Assembly (NCBI RefSeq): GCF_003470205.1
Contig: NZ_QWKP01000223.1
Location: 1-64,000 of the forward strand
Direction: 5' to 3'
DNA from: Cellulomonas rhizosphaerae
GTDB taxonomy: Bacteria > Actinomycetota > Actinomycetes > Actinomycetales > Cellulomonadaceae
DNA: 64,000 nucleotides
Part shown: positions 34,362 through 42,835 of the stretch, in pieces
Numbering within the stretch: position 1 is the first letter of the stretch
How the letters are laid out: each line of letters begins with the position of its first letter
Notes under the pieces: model-generated
What the model was told of the DNA's origin: nothing
Database searches by the model: none
What the model saw: only the letters and a program-made list of their open reading frames with translations
Program-made: the position numbers and the translations under genes

Positions 34362-35291
34362 TCAGTCCTCCGACCGGAGCAGGCGCACGAACCCGAGCGA
34401 GAGCACCATGACGACGATCACGAGCAGGAACGAGTTGGCCGCACCCGTACCCAGGTCGGCCCGGGTGATGTGGTCGTACAGGTAGAGGCCCGCGGTGGTC
34501 GTCGACCCGTAGGGACCGCCGTCCGTGACGACGTACGGCTCGGCGAACATCTGGAAGATGGCCAACGTCTGGAGCACCACGGCGAACATCAGGGTCCGAC
34601 GGACGAGCGGGAGCGTCATGCTCCGCAGCTGCCGGAACCGCGACGCGCCGTCGATCGACGACGCCTCGTAGACCGTGGGATCGATGGACTGCAGCCCCGA
34701 GAGCAGGATGATCACGATGAAGCCCGTCGTCTTCCACAGGAACAGCAGCGCGAGCGTGGGCTTCGCCCACATGCTCGTCGTGAGCCACCCGACGTCGGGC
34801 AGGCCGAGCGCGTTGAGGACCGAGTTCACGGCCCCGTACTGCTGGTCGAACACGACCACCCAGATCTGCGCCACCGCGACGAGTGGCGTCACGAACGGCA
34901 CGAGGAACGCGACGCGGTAGAAGCCACGCATGCGCGTCTTCGCGTTGTCCAGGAGCACCGCGACGAGCAGGGCGACGACGATCTGCACGGGCACGATGAG
35001 CAGCCACATGACCGCGGAGTTGCCGAGCGACGACCAGAACGCCGGGTTCGTCAGGAGGTAGGTGTAGTTCCCCCACCCGACCCACTGCGCCGATCCGGAG
35101 CCGCGCCAGTCGGTGAAGCTGAGCTGGAGCGTGAACAGCATCGGGTAGACGCCGAACGCCAGGAACAGGGCGATGAACGGGAAGACGAAGACGTAGGGCG
35201 CCAGCTTCCGCCGCGACGGAGACCGGTGCGGTCTCCGTCGCGACGTGGCTGACGGCGCCTGCGCCCGCTGGGCGGCTGGTGCGAGTGTCAA
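34362..35291 (-). CDS. Carbohydrate ABC transporter permease, MalF-like (GH2 locus)
   Basis: A 309-residue CUT1 permease. A basic N-terminal tail (about 30 residues) precedes YVFVFPFIALFLAFGVYPMLF. The EAA motif is YEASSIDGASRFRQLRSMTLPLV. It appears to start at TTG 35291, with GAGGA about 8 nt upstream; no better start is visible. It forms a heterodimer with the MalG-like partner and receives sugar from the binding lipoprotein encoded just upstream. Confidence 0.88.
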   Translation of the reverse strand: MTLAPAAQRAQAPSATSRRRPHRSPSRRKLAPYVFVFPFIALFLAFGVYPMLFTLQLSFTDWRGSGSAQWVGWGNYTYLLTNPAFWSSLGNSAVMWLLIVPVQIVVALLVAVLLDNAKTRMRGFYRVAFLVPFVTPLVAVAQIWVVVFDQQYGAVNSVLNALGLPDVGWLTTSMWAKPTLALLFLWKTTGFIVIILLSGLQSIDPTVYEASSIDGASRFRQLRSMTLPLVRRTLMFAVVLQTLAIFQMFAEPYVVTDGGPYGSTTTAGLYLYDHITRADLGTGAANSFLLVIVVMVLSLGFVRLLRSED

Positions 35292-35325
35292 CGGATTGTC
35301 CTCAGGTGCGCAGAGTGCAGGACGG

Positions 35326-36741
35326 CTACTGACGGTCCACGAGGTTCTTCTGGATGTCCTTCGTGGACTGCTCGATGACCTGGTCGGGCGTCATCTTCCC
35401 GTCGAGCATCAGCTGGATGTTGTTGCCCAGGTAGTCGACGGCGCCGGCCCACCAGGCGGGGATGGGCGCTCCGCCGGGGATCTGCGAGCCTGCGTCGACC
35501 GCGGTGGCCCACAGGTCCTGGCCGCCGAGCGCCTCGACGGGGCCGAACAGGGGCTTGGCCGGGTCAGCGGCCGGCTCGTAGCTCGGGATCGAGGTGTTGA
35601 GGCCGTCGGGGTAGACCTCGTTCGGTCCCCACACGGCCTGGTAGCCCAACGGGTCGAACATGAGGAACTGGTAGAACAGCCACGCGAGCTGCGAGTTCTT
35701 CCCGTCCTTCGGCAGCGCGAACGACGAGCCGCCCATCGCGCCGCTGCGGGCCCCACCCGGGGTCCACGCCGGCAGGGGCATCGCCCGCCAGTCGCCCTTG
35801 GTCTTCGGCAGCAGCTGCTGGGGCGCGAAGTCGAACCAGATGGCCCACGGGTAGAAGACCTCCTTGGCCGAGTCGAGCGGCTTGATGTCGCTCGGGCTCA
35901 GGTACTCCGCACGCGTGCCGAGCTTCTCCTTCTGCACGGTGTCCAGCCAGGTCAGGATCCGCTTGTACTCCGGGGAGTCCAGGCGCAGCTGGCCCTTCTC
36001 GTCGGCGATGCTCGTGCCGAGCTGGCTCGCGTACATCTCGAGCTGCAGCTGGCCGAGGAACGCGCTCTGCTCGAGGTGGATCGGGGCCGAGTCCGGCACC
36101 TTCGCCTTGTACTGCTTGGCCGCCTCGATCAGGTCGTCGTACGTCCCGATCTTGGTCGCGTCCACGCCCGCCTTCTCCAGCGCGGTCGCGTTGTAGTAGA
36201 GCAGGCCGGGGTCGAGGTCGAACGGCACGCCGTAGATCCCGCCGTCGAGCGAGTTCACGTCGAGCTTCTGCTGCGCGATGTCGGCGGTGTAGGGCTTGAG
36301 CACGTCGTTGAGGTTCCACAGGTACTGCGAGAAGCCGGCCACCTTGGCGTCGTCGAGGAAGACGCCGTCGGGCACGTCCGTCCCGGTGATCAGGGTGTTC
36401 TGCAGCTTGGCGTCGATGTCGACGGCCTCGTGGTTGACCTTGATGTCCGGGTACTTGGCGTTGAAGTCCTTGATCACGGCGTCGAAGACCTTGAACAGGT
36501 CACCCGAGCGATCCCAGATGGTGATCTCGCCGCTGGGCGAGGCCTCGGTGGGGGCCTGGAGCGTGTTCGGGTCGGGCGCCGCGGTGGTGTCGCCGGGCGT
36601 CGCGGCACCGCTGGGCGTCGGGTCGCCGGACGTGATCGACGGGCCGCACGCGGCGAGGGCGGACGTGGCAAGAAGCGCGCCGACGAGCGCGGCGGTGGAC
36701 CGGCGGAAACTCTGGCGGGGGCCAGTTCGTAGCTGGTGCAT
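35326..36741 (-). CDS. Sugar ABC transporter solute-binding lipoprotein (GH2 locus)
   Basis: A 471-residue extracellular binding protein. The signal peptide has an arginine pair (QSFRRSTAAL) and the lipobox LAACG near residue 31, followed by a Thr/Pro/Ser tether. The mature fold starts GEITIWDRSGDLFKVFDAVIKDFNAKYPDIKV and includes VPFDLDPGLLYYN and AMGGSSFALPKDGKN, typical of family 1 sugar-binding proteins. ATG 36741 has GGGAG upstream and gives a proper signal. It is the first gene of the operon and diverges from its LacI regulator over paired operators. Confidence 0.9.
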   Translation of the reverse strand: MHQLRTGPRQSFRRSTAALVGALLATSALAACGPSITSGDPTPSGAATPGDTTAAPDPNTLQAPTEASPSGEITIWDRSGDLFKVFDAVIKDFNAKYPDIKVNHEAVDIDAKLQNTLITGTDVPDGVFLDDAKVAGFSQYLWNLNDVLKPYTADIAQQKLDVNSLDGGIYGVPFDLDPGLLYYNATALEKAGVDATKIGTYDDLIEAAKQYKAKVPDSAPIHLEQSAFLGQLQLEMYASQLGTSIADEKGQLRLDSPEYKRILTWLDTVQKEKLGTRAEYLSPSDIKPLDSAKEVFYPWAIWFDFAPQQLLPKTKGDWRAMPLPAWTPGGARSGAMGGSSFALPKDGKNSQLAWLFYQFLMFDPLGYQAVWGPNEVYPDGLNTSIPSYEPAADPAKPLFGPVEALGGQDLWATAVDAGSQIPGGAPIPAWWAGAVDYLGNNIQLMLDGKMTPDQVIEQSTKDIQKNLVDRQ

Positions 36742-36797
36742 GGAGCACTCCCTTGTGCACTCGGGTGGCCAGGCGCGGCTTCTCCGCAACGCTTTGC

Positions 36798-36834
36798 CAA
36801 CGTGTGCAAACGTAGCCCTGGTTTGCACACGTTG
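36798..36834. promoter_or_regulatory. Paired LacI operators between binding-protein and regulator genes
   Basis: CAACGTGTGCAAAC (36798-36811) and its exact complement GTTTGCACACGTTG (36821-36834) are 9 bp apart. Each half is itself an operator-like TTTGCACACGTTGsCAA sequence on opposite strands. The site sits 57 bp before the binding-protein start and 45 bp before the LacI start, so it can control both genes. Confidence 0.75.
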
Positions 36835-36878
36835 CAAGCCCTATGATCAGGGGAATCGTGAAGCCGGGAGGGTGAAAC

Positions 36879-37910
36879 GTGGCGGCAACGCTCCGAGACG
36901 TGGCACTGCGCGCGAAGGTGTCCGTGCGCACGGTCTCCAACGTCGTCAGCGGGTACGAGCACGTGAGCGCGCAGATGCGCGCACGCGTCGAGCGCGCGAT
37001 CGAGGAGCTCGACTACCGCCCCAACCCGGTGGCACGCACCCTGCGGACGGGCCGGACCGGCGTCCTCGCACTCGTCGTCCCCGAGATCGACGTCCCCTAC
37101 TTCGCCGAGCTCGCGCGCGAGGTCATCACGGCGGCGGCGGACGTGGGCTACCGCGTGATGATCGACCAGACCGGCCACGACCACGACCGTGAGCGCGAGC
37201 TCCTGACCGGCGGCGACCGCGGCATGCTCTTCGACGGCGTGCTGTTCAGCCCGCTGGTCACCCGCGCCGAGCTGCTCGCGATGCAGGAGAGCCGCTCGAT
37301 GCCCCTGGTCCTGCTGGGGGAGCACGAGTTCGACGGCCGCTACGACCACGTCGCGATCGACAACGTCCAGGCCGCGCATGACGCCACCGCGCACCTGCTC
37401 GCGATAGGGCGCACGCGGATCGCCGCGATCGGCGCGCAGCCGCAGGAGGACTACGCGACCCCGCAGCAGCGCACGGCCGGCTACGAGCGGGCACTGCGCG
37501 CCGCGGGGATGACCCCGGCGGAGGACTACCTGCGCCCGGCCGTGCACTACAGCCGCGCGGACGGCTACCAGGCGACCCGTGAGCTGCTCGAGCGCGCCGA
37601 GCGCCCGGACGCGATCGTCTGCTACTCCGACCTGCTCGCCATGGGCGCGCTGCGAGCGATCTACGACGCGGGGCTGCGCGCGCCGGAGGACGTCGCGGTC
37701 ATCGGCGTCGACGACATCGAGGAGGGGCGGTACTCGCGCCCCTCGCTCAGCACCGTCTCGCTGGACACGCCGTTCATCGCCCGGGAGGCCATCGCGCGCA
37801 TCACCGCGCGGATCGCCGACCCGGAGACGCCCGCCGTCCAGGTCACCGCGCCGCACACGCTCGTCGTCCGCGAGAGCACCGAGGGTCGCTCGCCGGACCT
37901 CGGTCGCTGA
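36879..37910 (+). CDS. LacI-family regulator of the GH2 locus
   Basis: A 343-residue repressor. The helix-turn-helix is at the extreme N-terminus (TLRDVALRAKVSVRTVSNVVSG), then the hinge NPVARTLRTGRTGVLALVVP, then the effector domain ending with a PHTLVVRESTEGR tail. GTG 36879 follows GGGAGG. Two operators face it in the short divergent gap, so autoregulation and control of the uptake/GH2 operon are likely. It is distinct from the regulator of the GH42 locus. Confidence 0.9.
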   Translation: MAATLRDVALRAKVSVRTVSNVVSGYEHVSAQMRARVERAIEELDYRPNPVARTLRTGRTGVLALVVPEIDVPYFAELAREVITAAADVGYRVMIDQTGHDHDRERELLTGGDRGMLFDGVLFSPLVTRAELLAMQESRSMPLVLLGEHEFDGRYDHVAIDNVQAAHDATAHLLAIGRTRIAAIGAQPQEDYATPQQRTAGYERALRAAGMTPAEDYLRPAVHYSRADGYQATRELLERAERPDAIVCYSDLLAMGALRAIYDAGLRAPEDVAVIGVDDIEEGRYSRPSLSTVSLDTPFIAREAIARITARIADPETPAVQVTAPHTLVVRESTEGRSPDLGR

Positions 37911-37911
37911 A

Positions 37912-38835
37912 TCAGCCCGAGCCGGCGAGGGGCAGCCGCCGCACGCTGCGGAACACCCGCGCGCTGTCGTCGACCGGGTCCGTGAACGCGACCTCGCCCG
38001 CGAGCAGCTGCAGCGGGTGGCGGAAGTCGTCGACCTCGACGGCGCGCACCACGGGGTAGAGCGGGTCGTCGACGATCGGGATGCCGAGGCCCCACAGGTG
38101 CAGGCGCAACTGGTGCGTGCGGCCGGTCCGCGGCGTCAGGCGGTAGATCCTCCGCCCGTCGACCTCCGACTCGAGCTCGACCAGCGTCTCCGCGTTGACC
38201 GGCGCCCCGGGCACGACCCCGGCCTGCCAGGAGCCGCGCTCCTTGTGGATGTGGTTGCGCACGACGACCGGGAGCTCCAGGTCCTCGCGCAGCGGCGCCA
38301 GTGCCCAGTACGTCTTGCTCACCGCGCGCCGCTCGAACAGCGTCTGGTACGGCCCGCGCCACCGCTGCTCGGTCGCCAGCATCAGCAGCCCGGACGTCAC
38401 GCGGTCCAGCCGGTGCAGCGGCGACAGCTCCGGCAGGCCGAGCTCCGCGCGCAGCCGGACGACGACGCTCTGCATCACGTGCCGGCCGCGCGGGATCGAC
38501 GACAGGAACGCGGGCTTGTCGACCACCACGAGGCGCTCGTCGCGGTGCACCACGTGGATCGGCGCGGTGACCTCGGGCTCGTCGCGCAGGTCGCGGTGGA
38601 ACCATACGTACCGGTGCGGGGCGTACGGGTCGTCCTCGCGGACCGCGCGGCCGTCCTCGTCGACGAACCGCCCGTCGGCCAGCATCGCGGCCACGTCGAC
38701 GTGCTCGGGGAGCCGGTCACGGAGCCACGCCCCCATCGTCGGCCACTCGTCGGCGCGGGACCGGTCGCGGTCCGGGGTCCGCAGCCGCGCGGCGCTCAGG
38801 CCGTGCCGGGCCGGCAGCGGCGATTCGGGGGGCAC
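37912..38835 (-). CDS. RluA-family pseudouridine synthase
   Basis: A 307-residue RNA-modifying enzyme that isomerises uridine to pseudouridine in rRNA or tRNA. The catalytic signature SPLHRLDRVTSGLLMLA (catalytic Asp in HRLDR) is intact, followed by SKTYWALA and the C-terminal motif YRLTPRTGRTHQLRLHLWGLGIPIVDDPLY. There is no S4 domain at the N-terminus. The start may be GTG 38835 or an internal ATG about 33 codons on. The target base cannot be predicted. Confidence 0.88.
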   Translation of the reverse strand: MPPESPLPARHGLSAARLRTPDRDRSRADEWPTMGAWLRDRLPEHVDVAAMLADGRFVDEDGRAVREDDPYAPHRYVWFHRDLRDEPEVTAPIHVVHRDERLVVVDKPAFLSSIPRGRHVMQSVVVRLRAELGLPELSPLHRLDRVTSGLLMLATEQRWRGPYQTLFERRAVSKTYWALAPLREDLELPVVVRNHIHKERGSWQAGVVPGAPVNAETLVELESEVDGRRIYRLTPRTGRTHQLRLHLWGLGIPIVDDPLYPVVRAVEVDDFRHPLQLLAGEVAFTDPVDDSARVFRSVRRLPLAGSG

Positions 38836-38950
38836 CTGCGCGATGCTACGTGGGCACAGACCGGATCCCGGGTCCAGCGCTCACACACGGAATCTCGCGT
38901 CGTCCGCGAGTCCGCCGTCCCTCGTCGGGTAGGTACCTACGCTGTTCGCC

Positions 38951-39434
38951 ATGCGAAAGGGTGTCCTCATGGCAGCGCTGGCCGCGGCCGTGCTCACGCT
39001 GTCCGCCTGCACGGTCGAGCCCGGCGCGGTCGCGGGCATCGGCGTCGACTCGTGGGGCGGACTCGTCGGATACCTGCAGGTCTGCGAGGGCCACATCGAC
39101 GGAGCCACCGCTTATCGGACGAAGGACGAGCACGAGGTGGGGACGTGGAACGCGCCCGCCGGGGTGACCGACTTTGCGACCTGGTCCATGACCGAACCGA
39201 CTGACGGCTGGACCGCAGAGACGCCGCTCGGGACGTTCGCGCAGGAAGGGCTATGCCCTCTACGGCTGGACGAACGACAACTCGTGGTCGGCCACCGCGG
39301 TCGACTTCACGGCCGCGGAGCTGGGCCGGCTCGAGCCTGGCGAGGTGCTCTACTGGGCGGGAGATCCCGACGGGAAGAACGTCATGACGTCAGTCGACGT
39401 GTTCCGTGCGGACGTTTGCAACCAGGTGGGGTAG
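38951..39434 (+). pseudogene. Small lipoprotein gene interrupted by a +1 frameshift
   Basis: The first part encodes a lipoprotein signal (AALAAAVLTLSACTVEPG, lipobox LSAC) and about 80 further residues. In the run GGG at 39248-39250 the coding sense jumps to the next frame, where a clean reading resumes (GYALYGWTNDNSW, then VLYWAGDPDGKNVMTSVDVF) and ends at TAG 39432-39434. Removing one G restores a roughly 160-residue protein. It is either a recent inactivation or an error in a G run. The intact protein would be an exported lipoprotein of unknown function. Confidence 0.75.
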
Positions 39435-39436
39435 CA

Positions 39437-39460
39437 GTCGGAGATCAGTTGATCTCCGAC
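39437..39460. terminator. Palindromic terminator spanning the SIP stop codon
   Basis: 11-bp perfect arms GTCGGAGATCA and TGATCTCCGAC with a 2-nt centre lie 2 bp after the frameshifted lipoprotein gene and cover the last codons and stop of the convergent siderophore-interacting-protein gene. It can act in both directions. There is no U-tract. Confidence 0.6.
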
Positions 39461-40395
39461 TTCCCCTGCCGCCAGTACCCCATGAACGCCACAGCCTTGC
39501 GGTCCACGCCGCACTCGGTCACCAGGTGCCGGCGCAGGGTCTTGATGACCCCCGACTCCCCGGCCAGCCACGCGTACATCGCGGCCATCTCCCGCAGCGG
39601 GTGGCCGTTCTCGTCGACCGGCACCTCCCACAGCATGTCCTCGTCGACGTCCTCGAGCTCGATGTCGGCGGCGGGCGCCTGGCCGGGCAGCATGCGGGCG
39701 GCGGCGGCGCGGACCGCGGGGATCAGCAGGGTGCCGTGTGTGACGCCGTCGCGGCCGAGCCAGCGGACGGTGACGCCGGCGGGGGCGAGCAGGTCGAGGC
39801 GGTCGTCGGTCGAGGGCATCTCGATGAGAACCTCGCCGCGCGAGTCGGCGGGCAGGCGCTCGAGGATGCCGGCGATGGCGGGCAGCGCGGTCTCGTCGCC
39901 CGCGATGAGCAGGCGGTCGGTGACGGCGGGAGGCACGAAGTCGACGCCGCCGTGCGGGCCGACGGCCGCGCCGTTCGGGCCGCAGATGACGAGCTCGTCG
40001 CCGGGGGCGGCGGTGGTCGCCCAGCGCGATGCCGGGCCGAGGTCACCGTGCAGGACGACGTCGACGTCGACCTCGCGGCGGTCGGAGCGGACGGCGCGGG
40101 CGGTGTACGTCCGCATCGGGTGGCGGCGCTCGTCGGGCAGCGCGCGCCAGTGGCCGTACCAGTCGGCGGACGTGCCCAGCTCGAGCAGCTCGTCGTACGG
40201 GGCGTCGGCCAGCGGCAGGAAGAACTTGATGCGCTGGTCGAACCCGTTGTCGGCGAACCGGTCGAGGTCGTCGCCCGTGAACGTCAGGCGCAGCACGCTG
40301 GGGCACAGGCGCTGCACGGCGGCGACCTGCACCGCGAACATGCGGAAGGTCGGCTCGGTGTCAGTCACCGTGGCGGTGGCGGTTGTCGTCGTCAC
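39445..40395 (-). CDS. Siderophore-interacting protein (FAD ferric reductase)
   Basis: A 316-residue flavoprotein that releases iron from ferric siderophores by reduction in the cytosol. The FAD-binding segment is RHPMRTYTARAVR with the RxYT signature, the NAD(P)-binding start is LLIAGDETALPAIAGIL, and the C-terminal end is VIKTLRRHLVTECGVDRKAVAFMGYWRQGKSE, a family hallmark. It starts at GTG 40395 with no ribosome-binding site; a -10 TATCCT seven bases upstream suggests a leaderless message. It is controlled by an iron box. No siderophore synthesis or transport genes are adjacent. Confidence 0.93.
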   Translation of the reverse strand: MTTTTATATVTDTEPTFRMFAVQVAAVQRLCPSVLRLTFTGDDLDRFADNGFDQRIKFFLPLADAPYDELLELGTSADWYGHWRALPDERRHPMRTYTARAVRSDRREVDVDVVLHGDLGPASRWATTAAPGDELVICGPNGAAVGPHGGVDFVPPAVTDRLLIAGDETALPAIAGILERLPADSRGEVLIEMPSTDDRLDLLAPAGVTVRWLGRDGVTHGTLLIPAVRAAAARMLPGQAPAADIELEDVDEDMLWEVPVDENGHPLREMAAMYAWLAGESGVIKTLRRHLVTECGVDRKAVAFMGYWRQGKSEIN

Positions 40396-40401
40396 GCAGC
40401 T

Positions 40402-40430
40402 AGGATAAGCACAAGGTGAGCCTTACCTAA
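40402..40430 (-). promoter_or_regulatory. Iron-box-controlled promoter of the SIP gene
   Basis: The 19-mer at 40412-40430 matches the DtxR/IdeR consensus TTAGGTTAGCCTAACCTAA at 15 positions by eye. On the minus strand TTAGGT (-35) and TATCCT (-10, complement of 40402-40407) are 17 bp apart, and the box fills the -35/spacer region. Fe-bound IdeR/DmdR should block transcription when iron is sufficient. Confidence 0.8.
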
Positions 40431-40466
40431 ACCCCCCATCCACGTGAGACGCGGCACGATGGCGGG

Positions 40467-40859
40467 ATGGGCGCGCAGCGTAGCACCGTGGGGAGCAGCT
40501 CCTTCTGGGACGTCGCGAAGGGGTGGGCGGGCTTCGGCCGCACGCCGGCTGACGACCTCGCCGACCTGGCCCGTGGCGTCGCGTTGTCGATGGTCGCGTT
40601 CGCGTACGGACCCGGCCCGCGACGCGTCACGGTGTCGCTCGCGGCCCCGCGCGAGGTGGAGGCGCTCATCGGACCCGGCCCGCACCGCGTTTACCGGTCC
40701 GACCGGCCCGCGACGACGGGCGGCGACTTCGTCCTGGTCCAGGGCACGGACGCGACCGGGGCGGACTGGCAGCTCGGCGTGCCGCGCGTGGACGTGCCGG
40801 TCTTCAGGCAGGCGCTCGCGACGATGTGGCCGCGCCCCGAGCGTCGTCGGCCGAGCTAG
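40467..40859 (+). CDS. Hypothetical protein
   Basis: 130 residues, soluble, not recognised. The sequence is a mixed alpha/beta protein with phrases such as FAYGPGPRRVTVSLAAPREVEAL and GADWQLGVPRVDVPVFRQAL and no signal, membrane helix or metal motif. ATG 40467 is preceded by GGCGGG. It diverges from the SIP gene and ends in a CTAG stop shared with the convergent iron-transporter gene, so iron physiology is possible but unsupported. Confidence 0.6.
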   Translation: MGAQRSTVGSSSFWDVAKGWAGFGRTPADDLADLARGVALSMVAFAYGPGPRRVTVSLAAPREVEALIGPGPHRVYRSDRPATTGGDFVLVQGTDATGADWQLGVPRVDVPVFRQALATMWPRPERRRPS

Positions 40860-41944
40860 GCGCCGAACGCGAGACCCAGCAGGTAGGTCGCCGCGGCGGC
40901 GCCGAACCCGATCGCGAGCTGGCGCAGCGCGCGCTTGCCCGGGGAGGCACCGGACAGCAGGCCGACGGTCGCACCCGTGCCGAGCAGGGCGAGGCCGACG
41001 AGCCCCGACGCCCAGGCCACCGCGACGAGACCCTCGGCCCCGAACAGGTAGGGCAGGACCGGGATGAGCGCGCCCGAGGCGAAGAAGCAGAAGCTCGCGC
41101 CCGCGGCGCCCATCGCGCTGCCGACCGTCTCGTGCTCGTCGACGTCCGGCGCGGCCTCGTCGCTCCCCGGCACCCCGAAGGCCGATGAGGTGGAGTCGGC
41201 CAGCGAGGCCAGGACGAGGTCGGCGCGGGACTGCGCCTCGTCGGGCGCCATGCCGCGCGCGCGGTAGACGAGTGCGAGCTCGTTCGCGTCCACGTCGAGG
41301 TGCGGCAGGGCCGCGCGCGCCGCCGGGCCGGGGCGGGACGCCTCGAGCAGCTCGCGCTGGGAGCGCACCGAGACGTACTCGCCGGCACCCATGGACAGCG
41401 CTCCGGCCAGGAGCCCAGCAAGGCCCGTGAGCAGGACCGTCTGCCGCGACGCCCCGCTCGCCCCGATGCCCAACACGAGCGCGAGGTTGGACACCAGGCC
41501 GTCGTTGGCCCCGAACACCGCGGCGCGGAACGTGCCCGACATGCGGTTGCGGCCGCGCGCGGCCAGGCCGCGGACGACCTCCTCGTGGATACGCTCGTCG
41601 GCCGCCATCTGCGCGGTCGCGTCCTCGTCGTCGTCGTACTCCGAGCGCGCCTCCGCACGCTGCGCGAGGGCGAGGACGAACACGGACCCGAACCGGCGCG
41701 CAAGCCAGCCGAGCGTGCGCGTGCGGACATCGCCGCGCACGGGACGTCCGACATCGGGACCGAGCAGGTCGAGCCAGTGCTGCTCGTGACGCTTCTCGGC
41801 GTCCGCGAGCGCGAGCAGGATCTCGCGCTCCTCGCCCGTGCGACGGGCGGCGAGATCGCGGTAGACGGCGGCCTCGGCGCGCTCGTCGGCCAGGTACTGC
41901 CGCCACCGTCGGACCTGGGCGCGGGAGGGCGGCGAGGAGGTCAT
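40856..41944 (-). CDS. Ferritin-like/VIT1 fusion iron or manganese transporter (MbfA-like)
   Basis: A 362-residue membrane protein. The N-terminal rubrerythrin-like domain (about residues 5-125) carries di-iron-type ligands, for example YLADERAEAAVY, ALADAEKRHEQHW and AADERIHEE. A CCC1/VIT1 membrane domain starts at FRAAVFGANDGLVSNLALVLG and includes LAGALSMGAGEYVSVRSQRELLE. Bacterial fusions of this kind (MbfA) export or sequester iron and protect against peroxide. Its proximity to the iron-regulated SIP gene suits iron homeostasis, though no iron box is evident at its own start. The start could also be ATG 41953. Confidence 0.87.
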   Translation of the reverse strand: MTSSPPSRAQVRRWRQYLADERAEAAVYRDLAARRTGEEREILLALADAEKRHEQHWLDLLGPDVGRPVRGDVRTRTLGWLARRFGSVFVLALAQRAEARSEYDDDEDATAQMAADERIHEEVVRGLAARGRNRMSGTFRAAVFGANDGLVSNLALVLGIGASGASRQTVLLTGLAGLLAGALSMGAGEYVSVRSQRELLEASRPGPAARAALPHLDVDANELALVYRARGMAPDEAQSRADLVLASLADSTSSAFGVPGSDEAAPDVDEHETVGSAMGAAGASFCFFASGALIPVLPYLFGAEGLVAVAWASGLVGLALLGTGATVGLLSGASPGKRALRQLAIGFGAAAATYLLGLAFGA

Positions 41945-42063
41945 GGCACCCATGGTGGCAGGCACTATCCGGACATCTTGGACATCGCGGCGAGTTCGAG
42001 TTGCCGAATCGACGGGTCCGTTGGACCGTCGCATGTCGACGAAATCAGGACTGGGGGCTGGCG

Positions 42064-42471
42064 ATGCGCGCCGAACGGACGGTGGATCCGCACTACCGGG
42101 CTGTCGCCCCCGCGCGCCACTGGGCCGCCGACCGGCTCGCCGAGGCGGGCATCCCGCCCGAGCGGCGCGACCTCCTGGTCCTGCTCGTCAGCGAGCTCGT
42201 GACCAATGCCGTCGAGCACGCGTGGCCGCCCGTGATCCTGCGGGTCGACGTGGACGACGAGCGCATCCGGGTCGAGGCGACCGACAGCCACCGCGACGAG
42301 CCCGTGCTGCGCGACGCCCCGCCCACCGACGGCGGGGGCCGCGGGGTATGGCTCATCGACCGGCTCGCGAGCGACTGGGGCTCGCAGGTGGACGAGTCGG
42401 GCGAGTGCAAGACGGTGTGGTTCGAGCTGCGCAGCGACGACCACGCGGGCGTCACGCAGTTCACCGCCTAG
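42064..42471 (+). CDS. RsbW-like serine-kinase ATPase (anti-sigma type)
   Basis: A 135-residue stand-alone GHKL ATPase domain. The N-box ELVTNAVEHAWPPV, an acidic G1-like stretch VEATDSHRDEPVL and the lid GGGRGVWLIDRLASDWG are present. Such proteins in actinobacteria bind and phosphorylate anti-sigma-factor antagonists or regulate sigma factors. No sigma factor or STAS partner is adjacent, so the partner lies elsewhere. ATG 42064 is chosen over upstream in-frame codons because it matches the family length. Confidence 0.83.
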   Translation: MRAERTVDPHYRAVAPARHWAADRLAEAGIPPERRDLLVLLVSELVTNAVEHAWPPVILRVDVDDERIRVEATDSHRDEPVLRDAPPTDGGGRGVWLIDRLASDWGSQVDESGECKTVWFELRSDDHAGVTQFTA

Positions 42472-42833
42472 CTCTCCCAGGGCGGCGTCTCGTCGAGCTT
42501 CGCGTAGTACTTGGCCAAGTGGCTCTTGACCCGGTCCCGGTCCTTGTCCGGCAGGTCGACACCGCCGCGTGAGCCCTGCATCACGGCGGCAGCCGCGAAC
42601 ACCGCGTGCGGGACGGCCTTCAGCCGGCCGTCGATCACGTCGGCGATCAGAAGCTTGTACCCGGTGAAGTTCTCCTTCGCATCGGCGTCGTACCAGACGT
42701 GCGCGTCGCGGTACCGGGCGTTGGGCTCGTACTGGGCGTGAGCCCACTCACGGACCCGCTTCTCCGCGGCGGCGCTGTCCCACGCGCGATCGCGGTCCGC
42801 CAGGGGCAGGTCGCCGAAGCTGGTCACGGCCAT
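42468..42833 (-). CDS. Small DUF6582-like protein, phage-associated motif
   Basis: A 121-residue protein, not confidently recognised. The C-terminal segment HAVFAAAAVMQGSRGGVDLPDKDRDRVKSHLAKYYAKL strongly resembles a module often attached to phage prohead proteases and related proteins (DUF6582-like, from memory). Here it stands alone in a chromosomal setting. There is no signal or membrane helix. It lies 2 bp from the start region of its neighbour on the same strand and shares a CTAG stop with the convergent ATPase gene. Confidence 0.65.
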   Translation of the reverse strand: MAVTSFGDLPLADRDRAWDSAAAEKRVREWAHAQYEPNARYRDAHVWYDADAKENFTGYKLLIADVIDGRLKAVPHAVFAAAAVMQGSRGGVDLPDKDRDRVKSHLAKYYAKLDETPPWES

Positions 42834-42835
42834 GG

